Notes under the pieces: model-generated | The model's input: only the letters and a program-made list of their open reading frames with translations | Told to the model about the DNA's origin: nothing | The model's database searches: none | Origin: Tetradesmus obliquus | Taxonomy: Eukaryota > Chlorophyta > Chlorophyceae > Sphaeropleales > Scenedesmaceae | NCBI GenBank assembly: GCA_030272155.1 | Contig: CP126198.1 | Span: 3,534,001-3,598,000, forward strand | Direction: 5' to 3' | DNA: 64,000 nucleotides | Program-made: the position numbers and the translations under genes | Shown: positions 32,301 through 41,922 of the stretch, one piece after another | Numbering within the stretch: position 1 is the first letter of the stretch | Layout: every line of letters starts with the position of its first letter

Positions 32301-35300
32301 CAGCAAAACTGAAAGACAGCAAACTGCTGTACAACCATCACAGGCAACCCCCCACCTTCCAGGGCGCGATGGTGGTGAGGCCGGCCCACAGCACCTTGCA
32401 GCTGTATGGCCCTCATACAAATCTTGCACAGATGCTGTGGGAATCTCAACCACATCGTGCGAAGCCCTCCTGTATCATGTCCCCTCACCTTCCAGGGCAT
32501 GATGGCTGTGAAGCCTGGCCGCAGCACCACACTGCCCCACAGCTGAGCCGCAACACAACACACTACTATACAGCCACCACACATACAGGCCACCCACCTT
32601 CCAGGGCATGATGGCTGTGAAGCCTGGCCGCAGCACCACACTGCCCCACAGCTGAGCCGCAACACAACACACTACTATACAGCCGCCACACAAAGGCCAC
32701 TCACCTTCCAGGGCATGATGGCTGTGAAGCCGGGCCGCAGCACCACGCTGCCCGACAGCAGAAACAAACCTCTACACGCTTGCTGTACAGCCATCACACG
32801 CAAGCCTGCTGCCACCTTTCAGGGCATGACACACACATGTACACATAACCACCCACCATCCCTTCATCCACAGTAGGTTGCACCAAGCTGTACACCACCC
32901 GTCACACACAAACACAAACAAGGTCCCCTCACCTTCCATGGCATGATGGCTGTGAAGCCCGGCAGCACCACGCTGCCCCACAGCAAAACTGAAAGACAGC
33001 AAACTGCTGCACAGCCATCAAACACAACCCCCCACCTTCCAGGGCGCGATGGTGGTAAGGCCGGTCACAGCACGTTACTGTTGTATGGCCCTCACACAAA
33101 TCTTGCAGAAATGCTGTGGGAATCTCAACCACATCGTGCGAAGCCCTCTTGTATCATGTCCACCCACCTTCCAGGGCATGATTGCTGTGAAGCCTGGCCG
33201 CAGCACCACACTGCCTGAGGCGCTGAAGGTCTCGCCGCCACCAGCCAGCACAGCCTTGGTCTTCTTGAGCACGCAGTCCCCTGCAGCAGGCAGCAGCAGC
33301 ACAAGACATAGATGTCTCACCTTCATCAGTTGGCCGTGTATTGACAGGCCACTTGATTGAAAGCAGCCAACGCGTTGACACTGTTGTATGATCCAGCAAT
33401 GGTGCGCGCCCTACCTGAGAGGCTGGCCAGGCGCGCCCTACCTGACAGGCTGGCCAGGAAGTGTCGGGCCACGTAGTCGTAGATGAGCCAGGAGTCGCCT
33501 CCCCCTAGCTCAGCCTCAGTGGCAGCACGCACCGGTGTGATGGGCGGGTGGCTGCAGCGGCGGTGGCAACGCACGTAACAGCACATTGAAAACTTGAAGT
33601 CTTGGGTGGCTGGTTGCGCTGTGTACACATGCCAGCCGCCGCTGCTGCATGCATAGCTGTGCTGAGTACAGCAATTGAGTTGCGAGCAGAAGCAGGATGT
33701 AAACCGCAGCGCTTCCAGGCATTAACTACATTATTATACAGCCTGAGCTGCATGAAATGCTGCCGCTGCTGTTGTCACATAGTCGATACAGCTGTGTTGA
33801 CGCAACAGCTGTACTCACTCTCCAACATCTGTGCCACCCTGCAGTGCAGCAGAGCAGCACACATACCCGTATTAGTTGTTGTGCACAGTACGTATCAAGC
33901 GCATCACGCCCCGTATGCTAGTGCAAGCAGTTTCAATGCCGATGTGTGACTGCCGACATCCTCGCGGGCCACAAATACCCAGCATGCTGTAACACATGCT
34001 GCTGGTACTTTACGCAGCGTGCAGCTGGCATACAAGCGGCAGCAGCAGCAGCAGCACACACCTTGGGTTTTGTCACGCCCTGTGCCAGCAGCGATGATGC
34101 ATACTCCCCCCAGATGGGGTGCCGCGCCTGGCTGGACAGCGTGCCTGCAGCAGCAAACAGCAACGGAAGGCGGCTCATATCTTACAATCTTGACAGCTGC
34201 CTGTCTGTGGCAACACGTCAGCGTAGGCGTGTAATCACTTACAGCAGCAGGTTCTGCCGACATAGGACCAGTACTATTGAGGCTGCTGCGTCGGATTCTG
34301 CGCCAGAACCAGGCAGCACTGTCTGCATTGCAGGCCCAGGCAGCAGAGCAGCCGTATCGTTCCCGCACCTTCAAAGTCAAAGTTGGGTGGGTAGCCTGAT
34401 GACTCTGTGCGGGGGTAGGACAGATAACCACTAGTGTACAGCCGCTCAGCCACCTGCAGCGTTTGCAAAGGCAGCAGCCGCAAAAAAGCAACAGCAGGAG
34501 CAGCCTTCCGTCAGACATAGAGGAGATAGGGCAGCCAAACCAAGCAACAGCTGTAGCTGCTACGGCACAGGCAGTACACAGGCAGCTGCTCTCATTGTTG
34601 CATCACCAACAAAGGACAAACCCAGCAAGCTGCATCAATGTTTGAGGAGATTCACCACACACATGTTGCAGCCCCACCAACCCACCGCCATCGCTTGCGC
34701 AGGTCACATGTTGAGTGCGCTGCTGGCAGTCTTGAGCAGCTCCACAGTGTTCAGCCCCAGCACATTATAAATACCCGCAACACCAAGGGAATCATGCGGA
34801 CGCACAGTCAATTTCCGCATGCATGACAGAGACTCATGCGCAGACACTGCAGCTCCACCCACCGCCATTGCCTGCGCAGGTCCGATGTTCAGCGCGCTGC
34901 TGGCAGTCTTCAGCAGCTCCACAGTGTTCAGGCCCAGCCCTTCAGAGATACCCCCAGCACAGTACGACCCACACGGACACAGGAAGCTGCAGGAATGTAT
35001 GACAAGACTCATTCACAGACACTGCAGCTCCACCCACCGCCATCGCTTGCGCAGGTCCAATGTTCAGTGCGCTGCTGGCTGTCTTCAGCAGCTCTGCTGT
35101 GTTCCAAACCTTGACACATAATCATGAACAGCCACAGCAAAGCTGCAGCCACGCCGACTCACCGCCATCGCCTGCGCAGGTCCGATGTTCAATGCGCTGC
35201 TGGCAGTCTTCAGCAACTCCACAGTGTTCAGCCCAGGTGGCCGTGGCTTGCGGTCCTCTTTGGCAGTGACACTCTGCACACGCAGCGAGCCTGCGTCCTT

Positions 35301-35796
35301 GACCGCTGCTGCAAAGACCTGCCCCACATCCTGGTCAAACACACGGCCCCGCTCCCATTCTAGGTTGAGGCGGTCGCCAGCCTGCAGAGAGAAAAGAGAG
35401 ATGAGCAGGGAGCGAGAGTAAGCGAGAGGGAGCAATGGAAGCAGCAGGCAGAAAGATGCATTGATTTGGGCTGTGCTGCGCGTTGTGTGCTGCGGGAACA
35501 GCATGTGTGTTCATCAGCCCGTTGGTTGCAAGCACCAGCACAGCACAGGTTTATCTCGAGATGGGTACTGGCACAAGCCGCGTGCAACTTAGCCAGATAT
35601 GGGTGCACCACACAGAACAACTCCGTCTGGAAGGTCAAGATGCAAAATCAGCTGAAGATACATCAATGCAATGGGTTTGCCCTTGCAAGGGCTCGCACCT
35701 TAGCCAGCTGCGGCCGCACCACCCAGAATGGCTCTGGCTGGAAAGCCACGATGGCCTGGTGCCGCTCCACTGTGAAGCCCAGCGTGGGTGTCTGGG

Positions 35797-35830
<34 letters not shown>

Positions 35831-37964
35831 GGAGAGCAGGAGACAAAGCGGTAAGACACATGCCACATGATGGACAGGCAATTGACGGGCTGCAACATGA
35901 GGCGCTAGGTGCAAACTACGACGTTGACATCACTCCTCATTACCAACAGCTATTAACCAACCTCACCCCACTGCACAGCACACTGGTTGCACTCAATCCG
36001 TGAAGAGGGATGTACACAGCGGTGTGCTAACAGCCAGCTGCAACCCCTGCAGCACCGGCCTTTATGTGCATCAGCTGGCGGCTGGCTGTGAAAACCCAAT
36101 GCTTGCTGGGTTGTTGGCTGTTTGCATGCGACATGATGATGCAAGTGTGGCTTGCAACGCTCATAATCCGCAGCGCCATTACCTGGCAGGGCCCATATGA
36201 CACCACAGTGGCATCCAGGTTGCCATACCTGCATGCGCAACAAAGCCAGATGTGGGGTCAGCAAGCTGGCTGTCAATATGCTCACACTTGCTGATCGTAC
36301 CATGGCAACCGCTACACACACTTCAGTGGCAGGGCCTCAAACACAGGTGCAAGCACACCATTGCTGCAGGACATCCTGCACGCCTGCCGCTGCAAACCTC
36401 CACACCCTGCCAACACACCCTCACCTGCCCTGGAAGAAGCGCGTTTGGAAGCGTGTAAATGCCACACCCACTTTCAGGTCCAGCTCCTGGCGCGCAGCAC
36501 AACCTGAGCCTTACCCCGAGCCTAAAGCCTGGCCAGAACCCTAGTCAAAAGCCCAGCATACAGCCTCACCTGCCCTGAAAGAAGCGCGTCTGGAAGCGTG
36601 TGAATGCCACGCCCACTTTCAGGTCCAGCTCCTGGCGTGCATCAACCGCCAGCGCCTCCGCCTTGTTGGGTGCACCCAGGTTGGCCTGGCAGCAGCAGCA
36701 GCAGCAGCAGCAGCCACGCGACAGCAGCTGATGTGAAGGGCGGCTAGGCCAGCTGTGTGGTCCCGGGCATAACGCCGCAGCTGCTGCTGCACCCAGCACT
36801 ATGTTCAGCAGTGCAGCTGCAGCAAAACCTAGGATCCATACATACACCAAACAGCATGCACGCACTGCGAGTAGCCAGTGCAGCGAGCGCGATGATGTGC
36901 AAGCGGCAGCGCAATGCATCAAGCAGCTGCCTGTACACCCTTTCTTCTGCACCTCTGCTGCTGTGGCAACATAGCCCAAGCCCTCCCTGCACTTGCCTGC
37001 TGCCAATTGAGTCAGCAACTGTGTATAAGAAACATACCAGCTCTCAACGCATCACGCCAACATGGCTGCCTTGACCTCTGGCACGCTGACAGCTGCTGAG
37101 GCAGTACAGCCCAACCTCTGCATGCAGCCTGTGCTGTCTCCAGTTTGTATAGCCACAGCTGTTTTGCTTGGCAGCTGCTCCTCACCATGGCTGCCTTGAC
37201 CTCCGGTGCGCTGACTGCTGCTTCAGTGCTACAGCCCAACCTCTGCATGCAGCCTCTGCTGTCTGCAATTCGTACAGCCACAGCTCTGCCCATCAGCTGC
37301 TCCTCACCATGGCTGCCTTGACCTCTGGCGCGCTGACTGCTGCTTCACTGCTACAGCCCAACCTCTGCATGCAGCCTGTGCTGTCTGCATTGCGTATAGC
37401 CACAGCTCTTCTGCTCCTCACCATGGCTGCCTTGACCTCCGGTGCGCTGACAGCACTGAAGCGAGCCCTGAACACTGTCTGCTGGCCAGGGGCGCCCCGC
37501 TTCATGTGCGGCAGCACATTGTCCATCACCTGGCAGCAGCAGCAGCAGCGGTGCGCGTTGTTCAAGATGTGCGGCACACGTCAGTTCTTCAAGCACAATG
37601 TAGGTGCCTGCGGCAGGCGTTCCACTCTTCCCTGCTGCTGCCGCCGCACCTCAAACAGATGATGCCTCCCTCCCTATTGCATGCTTGCAGGAACATGCAC
37701 CAACGATGGCTGTGCGCTGGAGCCTGTCAACGCTGCTGCAACTGCTGCTGTCGCACCTCGAAGCAGATGTTCCCTCCCTGCATGTCCGTGTGCTTGCAGG
37801 AACATGCCCAGTCTACCTGTATGCTGTCAATGCTGCTGCTGCTGCCGCTGTCGCACCTCAAAGCAGATGTTCTCCCCCTCCCTGTCGCAGTCCAGCCACA
37901 GCACCAAAAAGTCCGCGCCTTTGCCCTCGGTCTGCAGGTGGCGGCACACGTGCGCCTGCAGCAC

Positions 37965-38003
<39 letters not shown>

Positions 38004-38452
38004 CAGCACAGCCAGGCAGCAGTGCGGGGACACAGGGCTAGTAGGTGCTCTTGGTTGAAGTGTTGCCTCATGCGTCGCCTGGAGGTGCCCATGCTAGGGC
38101 ACTGCTGGATGCAAAGAGTGGTGACGATCTCATCATCTTGCCCGGCACCTTGCCCAGTCAATGCCTCAGCACATGCAGGCTGTTTGATGTTATGCAAAAG
38201 CCCAAATCAAGAACCACAACCAGGCAAGCTCCTGAAACAGCGCTGTGCACCACTGCACTGCTATAGGTCAACCTGTTTGATGTCAGAAACTGCACAAGGC
38301 TGCTTTCAAGGTTTGAATCTGTCAAAGGCGCAGCGCTGACAAAACATCACCTTGGGGTTTGCCTCTCCCTTGAGCGTCTCAGCGCCAAACAGCTCCAGGG
38401 GGTCCACCCTGTCCCAGCTGTTGTAGGCGGGAGGGAAGTCCAGGTTGTAGCT

Positions 38453-38487
<35 letters not shown>

Positions 38488-39080
38488 GAGCAGTCAGCAA
38501 CAGCCAACAGCAGAACATAACACGACTTTGTTTGATCATGATTGCCAGCCATCAATGCCGCACGTGCCACCCTGTCAGCCTCCCACGGCACAGGTTGGGG
38601 TCACGAACAAAGACATACACAGGTCTCTGTCACTGCAGTGCCCCTGCTGCTGCCACTTCTGGTGCCACTGCTGCTGCCACTGCTGCTACAGCTGTGAGCA
38701 TCCAGCGTGACAGCATGCCGCCTCAAAGCACCTACTGCTGGAGCACATGCACGGAGTGCATGGTGCTGCTGCTGTGCACAAATGCAGCTGCAGCTACTAC
38801 TAGATCTCCTCATCACCAGCATGCCGGAGGCCACTACATGGATGCTACGGATGACTTTCCAGCTGCGCTACAAGCCTATGCAGACTGGCAAATGAGAAGC
38901 GGAGCAGCTGCTGCGCCGAGATGGTGGCTGCACTTTGCAGTGATGCCTGCTGTCACATGTCCACTGCGCTGCCTGCTCACACATGCCCAATGACGCTGGT
39001 CATCTTGAAGTTCGCAGCCTGCCCCTTGAAGTTCCCACTGAACTCGTGCACCTCCAGTGCTGCGCGCCGCGAGTACATCT

Positions 39081-39112
<32 letters not shown>

Positions 39113-39407
39113 GTCAAGACAGTGAGCGCACTCACGCATGTAGCACGCAGGCACGCCTGTGTGTGAAGATGCTTCTGCTGTGCACACTGGTTTGAAAACA
39201 GCAGCGCTGCAGCCATGCTGTTGCCATATGCCCTGGTAACAATGCACAGGAAAGAATGAAGCTTCCAGCAAGCAGCATGTGCGGTGACCCCAGCATTTGC
39301 ACTGTGATGTGCCAGTGCACTGGCCTCACCTGCCCATTGCTGAGGAACTGCGCAATAGACAGTGCCAGAGATGGCTTTTCGGCCACCATAAGCACGCTGA
39401 CAGGCAT
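28020..39407 (-). CDS. TOP3B: DNA/RNA topoisomerase 3-beta
   Basis: Minus-strand exons in order: 39330-39407, 38981-39078, 38351-38450, 37857-37955, 37422-37529, 36570-36685, 36183-36228, 35699-35791, 35163-35381, 34369-34453, 34062-34144, 33819-33838, 33442-33551, 33168-33280, 31683-31769, 31340-31456, 31088-31180, 30392-30566, 29826-30016, 29181-29246, 28639-28872, 28377-28455, 28020-28195. Every junction keeps phase. The product is 861 residues, against 862 in human TOP3B. The TOPRIM domain has LMVAEKPS and [10 protein letters not shown]; the catalytic tyrosine is in [10 protein letters not shown] (about residue 332). C-terminal CxxC zinc fingers precede an RGG box and a short acidic/basic tail. 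Type IA enzymes pass single strands through a transient break; TOP3B also acts on RNA through the RGG region, by homology. Exon 12 is a 20-nt microexon. Eleven exons have tandem copies of an exon edge in the adjoining intron, yet the frame is intact. Confidence 0.96.
29247..29318. repeat. (CAG)n microsatellite at the acceptor of TOP3B exon 20
   Basis: About 22 CAG triplets, interrupted once. On the TOP3B strand this reads (CTG)n and runs straight into the CTGCAG acceptor of the exon at 29181-29246, so it stands where a polypyrimidine tract is expected. Confidence 0.9.
29554..29640 (-). repeat. Tandem copy of TOP3B exon 19 3' end plus donor
   Basis: Repeats the exon end [15 protein letters not shown]...SLAGS and its GTGAGTG donor, 272 bp downstream (gene direction) of the true junction at 29826. 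The copied reading frame is open and nearly unchanged, but it has no proper acceptor. Confidence 0.88.
30202..30391 (-). repeat. Two tandem copies of TOP3B exon 18 3' end plus donor
   Basis: The exon end [11 protein letters not shown] with its GTGAG donor (junction 30392) recurs with junctions at 30294 and 30202, spacings 98 and 92 bp. The further copy is more diverged. Confidence 0.85.
30567..30811 (-). repeat. Two tandem copies of TOP3B exon 18 5' end with acceptor region
   Basis: The exon start [16 protein letters not shown] (edge 30566) recurs with edges at 30709 ([16 protein letters not shown]) and 30811 (shorter, VQIGLV). The copy at 30709 follows CCG rather than CAG, so its acceptor looks dead; the one at 30811 still follows CAG. 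Confidence 0.82.
31770..31897 (-). repeat. Tandem copy of TOP3B exon 15 5' end with acceptor
   Basis: The exon start [14 protein letters not shown] (edge 31769) is repeated with edge 31897, 128 bp upstream in gene direction, with a CAG before it. The copied frame then leaves the exon sequence. Confidence 0.88.
31911..31958. repeat. Pentamer microsatellite (GCAGC)n
   Basis: About nine GCAGC-type pentamers, drifting to GCACA at the right end, in a TOP3B intron. It is one of the few local repeats here that is not a triplet. Confidence 0.85.
32250..33167 (-). repeat. Eight extra tandem copies of TOP3B exon 14 3' end plus donor
   Basis: The exon end [14 protein letters not shown] with its donor (true junction 33168) recurs with junctions at about 33036, 32933, 32816 (degenerate), 32705, 32598, 32489, 32356 and 32250. 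Spacings run from 103 to 133 bp. Most copies keep both the coding frame and a GT donor (GTGGG or GTGAG). The block 32250-32540 resembles 32933-33220, including identical non-coding stretches, so the array itself was enlarged by a later, larger duplication of about 683 bp. Confidence 0.92.
33415..33441 (-). repeat. 27-bp tandem copy of TOP3B exon 13 3' end plus donor
   Basis: The end of exon 13 and its GTAGGGCGCGC donor are repeated once at 27-bp spacing (junctions 33442 and 33415). Because 27 is a multiple of three and the copy is open, use of the second donor would add nine residues (RARLASLSG). Confidence 0.88.
34686..35162 (-). repeat. Three extra tandem copies of TOP3B exon 9 3' end plus donor
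   Basis: The exon end [22 protein letters not shown] with donor (true junction 35163) recurs with junctions at 35038, 34863 and 34686, spacings 125, 175 and 177 bp. The copies carry a GTGGGT donor while the true site is GTGAGT. The copy at 34686 has an internal stop. Confidence 0.92.
35588..35698 (-). repeat. Tandem copy of TOP3B exon 8 3' end
   Basis: [15 protein letters not shown] is repeated as [15 protein letters not shown] 111 bp downstream in gene direction. The donor of this copy has lost its GT. Confidence 0.82.
36425..36569 (-). repeat. Tandem copy of TOP3B exon 6 3' end plus donor
   Basis: The exon end [20 protein letters not shown] with a GTGAGG donor is repeated at 145-bp spacing (junctions 36570 and 36425). 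The copy differs at only a few mostly silent positions. Confidence 0.9.
37061..37421 (-). repeat. Three extra tandem copies of TOP3B exon 5 3' end plus donor
   Basis: The exon end [10 protein letters not shown] with GTGAGGAGC (true junction 37422) recurs with junctions at 37308, 37186 and 37061, spacings 114, 122 and 125 bp. The last copy has lost its GT. Each unit also copies about 80 bp of intron, so the intron is built largely of this repeat. Confidence 0.92.
37650..37856 (-). repeat. Two extra tandem copies of TOP3B exon 4 3' end plus donor
   Basis: The exon end EGENICFE with GTGCGAC (true junction 37857) recurs with junctions at 37757 and 37650, spacings 100 and 107 bp. The nearer copy keeps GGNICFE and the donor; the further copy is more changed. 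Confidence 0.88.
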
Positions 39408-40098
39408 GGTGGGCAATTACAGCAGCCTGCTGGCCGCGCTGCGTTCGAACAGGCAGCAGCAGTTGCTCAGCGCTGCTGCTGTTGTTGCCACACTAGATGT
39501 CCAGGGCCGCAGCCCCCTTGCAGACTGCACGGCTCCTTTATTCAACAGTAGATCATGAACACTAAGATTCTTGTACCAGTCTCAGCTGAACTAGTCTTAA
39601 CGACGTAACCTACGCATTCAAGCACAAGTAGGGGTGGCAGCAGAGTGTGAACTCCAGCATAACCGCATGACACATAGCTCAATGGGCTTGCTGCCGCCCA
39701 CTGCACCACTCTAGACAAGCGGAAATGTTGCGGTAAACAATGACGGGTGTTGACTCGCGATCAGGATGTGGTTGCGCGCATAACAGGCTTGTCTGGCATG
39801 ACAAGAACAGGTTACACCAGCGGTGTCTTCCGTCCAGCTTCAGCTCGTACACTTATTGTTCAGGTTACTTTGAGCTGTTTCACATTTCTGCATCCAAGCT
39901 GCACGTTGCCCGTGCGTTGTTTTTGCCAGAGACGAGTGCCGCAGCCTGCTCGTCGAACACAGACAGGTTGCCGACGCACCTTTAGCACAGACTTATATAG
40001 AAAACACCAGTTGTAACTTTTGTTGCATTATAGGTCCCGGGTTGTGCAGCAGACCGCAGCCATCAGCTGCTCTAGCACAGCCCTAGCAGCAGCACAAC
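39408..40098. promoter_or_regulatory. Divergent promoter region, TOP3B (-) and NOP16 (+)
   Basis: 691 bp between two start codons. It holds both promoters and 5' UTRs, and pairs two housekeeping genes. I see no certain named motif; an AT-richer stretch with TTATATAG lies at about 39990-40035, about 100 bp before NOP16. Confidence 0.5.
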
Positions 40099-41922
40099 AT
40101 GGGAGGCTCCAGGCGCCGTCTAAAGCGCAATGCGCCGAAGGTCAAGGTTGGAGTAGTTAAGCGCAAGAAGAACAGCAAAGCACAGGTTCCAGTAGAGCTG
40201 TTGGAGCAGCGGCAAGACCTGAAGAAGCGTCTCAACACCAGGTGGGCTGCTGCTGCTGCTGCTGCTGCTGCCACTGATGTCTCAGCATCTGCGGACATTA
40301 TAGCAAAGCTACTGGCAAGCAAGAATGACTACAGCTCTGTCAGAGGTTCAGTTCAGCAAACTGAACAGCCTAGTTGCATCCTGCGAGCCGCTGTCTCATT
40401 TAAAGCACCAAGCCAGACATATGTGACAGTCTTTCACTCCAGCATCCAGCTTCTTAGAATCCGCGTGACACAGCGCCCTTGTACGTTTCAGCTTGTTCTC
40501 CTACTTGCAACAGAATCAAGTCCACATACAGCAGTAGCAGTAGTAGTAGCAGCAGCGGCGGCGGCGGCTGACCTTGTGCCTATGCTCCTCCCTGCTGCCC
40601 CTCTGCCCCTGCAGTGCCCAGTGGGTGGAGGAGCAGACGCTGACCAAGAACTATGCAGCCAACAAGTTTGTGCTGGACCCTAACGAGGGCTTTGGCAGGA
40701 ACAAGCGCGCAGTGCCGCTCAAGAGCAAAGAGGAGCGGGAGGCAGAAGATGGGGGCACATACTCGGACGACGATGGTGAGGAACAGCAGCAGTTGGTGCT
40801 GTGTTGGTATCATCGTATGCTACAGGTGTATAGGCTAGTGCTTGAGTGCAGTAGTACATGACTGCAGCGGACTTAAGCTGCTGAAGGGCAGGGTGCGCAA
40901 GCAGCAAGCGCTGCATGTGCAGGTGCATGGTGCATCTCTTTGCAGGAGCCATGCATGGAGCATGCCAATGGCATGCTGGAATAGGCAACAGCATCTGCTA
41001 CTTTTGAACGAGCATTGACCTGTGGACAATCACAAGGCACGCGCTGCAAGCGTCAGCCTCTGCATGAACCGTAAACCGCCTAAGCCATGTTCAAGCAACT
41101 GCCTACTGTGTTGCATCTGCCATGCGCCGCCTGCAAGTGGGGTGCATGTCGTTATTTACTGCACTCTTGCCGAATCCAGCAACTGCTGGCTATGCTGCTT
41201 CTCACATGCGCTGACTGCATCTGCCATGCCCTGTCTGCAGAGCTGCGTGTGGTGTGCAACAAAGAGCGCAAGACAGGCAAGGCGCCCCCAAAGCGGCTGA
41301 CCAGCCACCAGCGGCAGATAGTGGAGCGGCTGGTGGCAGCACATGGCGAGGACGTGCAGGTGGGCAGCAGCGGCTGTGTGGCGTTGGGGTTGATGTTGAG
41401 GTGGACATCAAACGATGCTGCAGCAGCCTCTGCAGCTGTTACAGTAGTCAGCATAACTGCTGTGGCTGCAGTATTTTAATGGTTCAACCAGCACATGCAG
41501 ATAGTATGCGGCTTCCTGCAGCACATGGGGAGGACGTGCAGGTGGCTGCAGCTGAGACTGTGCACCGTTGGCGTTGATGCAGAGCTAGCTGCATGGTGGT
41601 TGAACCTTCTGGAGCTTTGCAGGACAAGTGTTGCTTGCTGTGGCTGCAGTCATGTCATATGTAGAGCAGTACGCCTGCAATCCTTCGTCAACGACTGCAT
41701 GCTTCACCTGCCTGACGGATGCCCTTGCCTGTGCTGCTGCTGTGCTTGCGTGTGCAGGCCATGTTCCGTGACCGCAAGCTCAACCCCATGCAGCACAGCA
41801 TAGGCAAGCTGCAGGAGCTGCTGGAAGCATACAACCACTGGCGCCCGCAGGACAAGCATGACTTCAGGGCGCCCAACAAACCACCTAAGCGGGCGCTGCT
41901 GCGTGGCGTGCGCACAGGATGA
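40099..41922 (+). CDS. NOP16: Nucleolar protein 16, 60S ribosome biogenesis factor
   Basis: Exons 40099-40241, 40615-40775, 41241-41359 and 41758-41922 join in phase to 195 residues, near the family's usual 180-230. The basic N-terminus (MGGSRRRLKRNAPKVK), the block WVEEQTLTKNYAANKFVLDPN, VERLVAAHGED and AMFRDRKLNPMQHS...YN match the NOP16 order. NOP16 works in the nucleolus in large-subunit assembly, by homology. The acceptor chosen for exon 2 (CTGCAG before TGCCCAG) is set by phase. The 3' ends of exons 3 and 4 have degenerate tandem copies downstream. Confidence 0.92.
41360..41541 (+). repeat. Tandem copy of NOP16 exon 3 3' end plus donor
   Basis: GCAGCACATGG(C/G)GAGGACGTGCAG with GTGG, the end of exon 3 and its donor at 41359, is repeated with the junction at 41541, spacing 182 bp. 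Intron sequence behind it is also partly repeated. Confidence 0.85.

Noticed and set aside
32250-33220. Regular 103-133 bp repeats resembling a CRISPR-like array
   Set aside because: Unit length, the presence of exon coding sequence with a splice donor in each unit, and the eukaryotic gene context rule this out; it is an exon-end tandem array.
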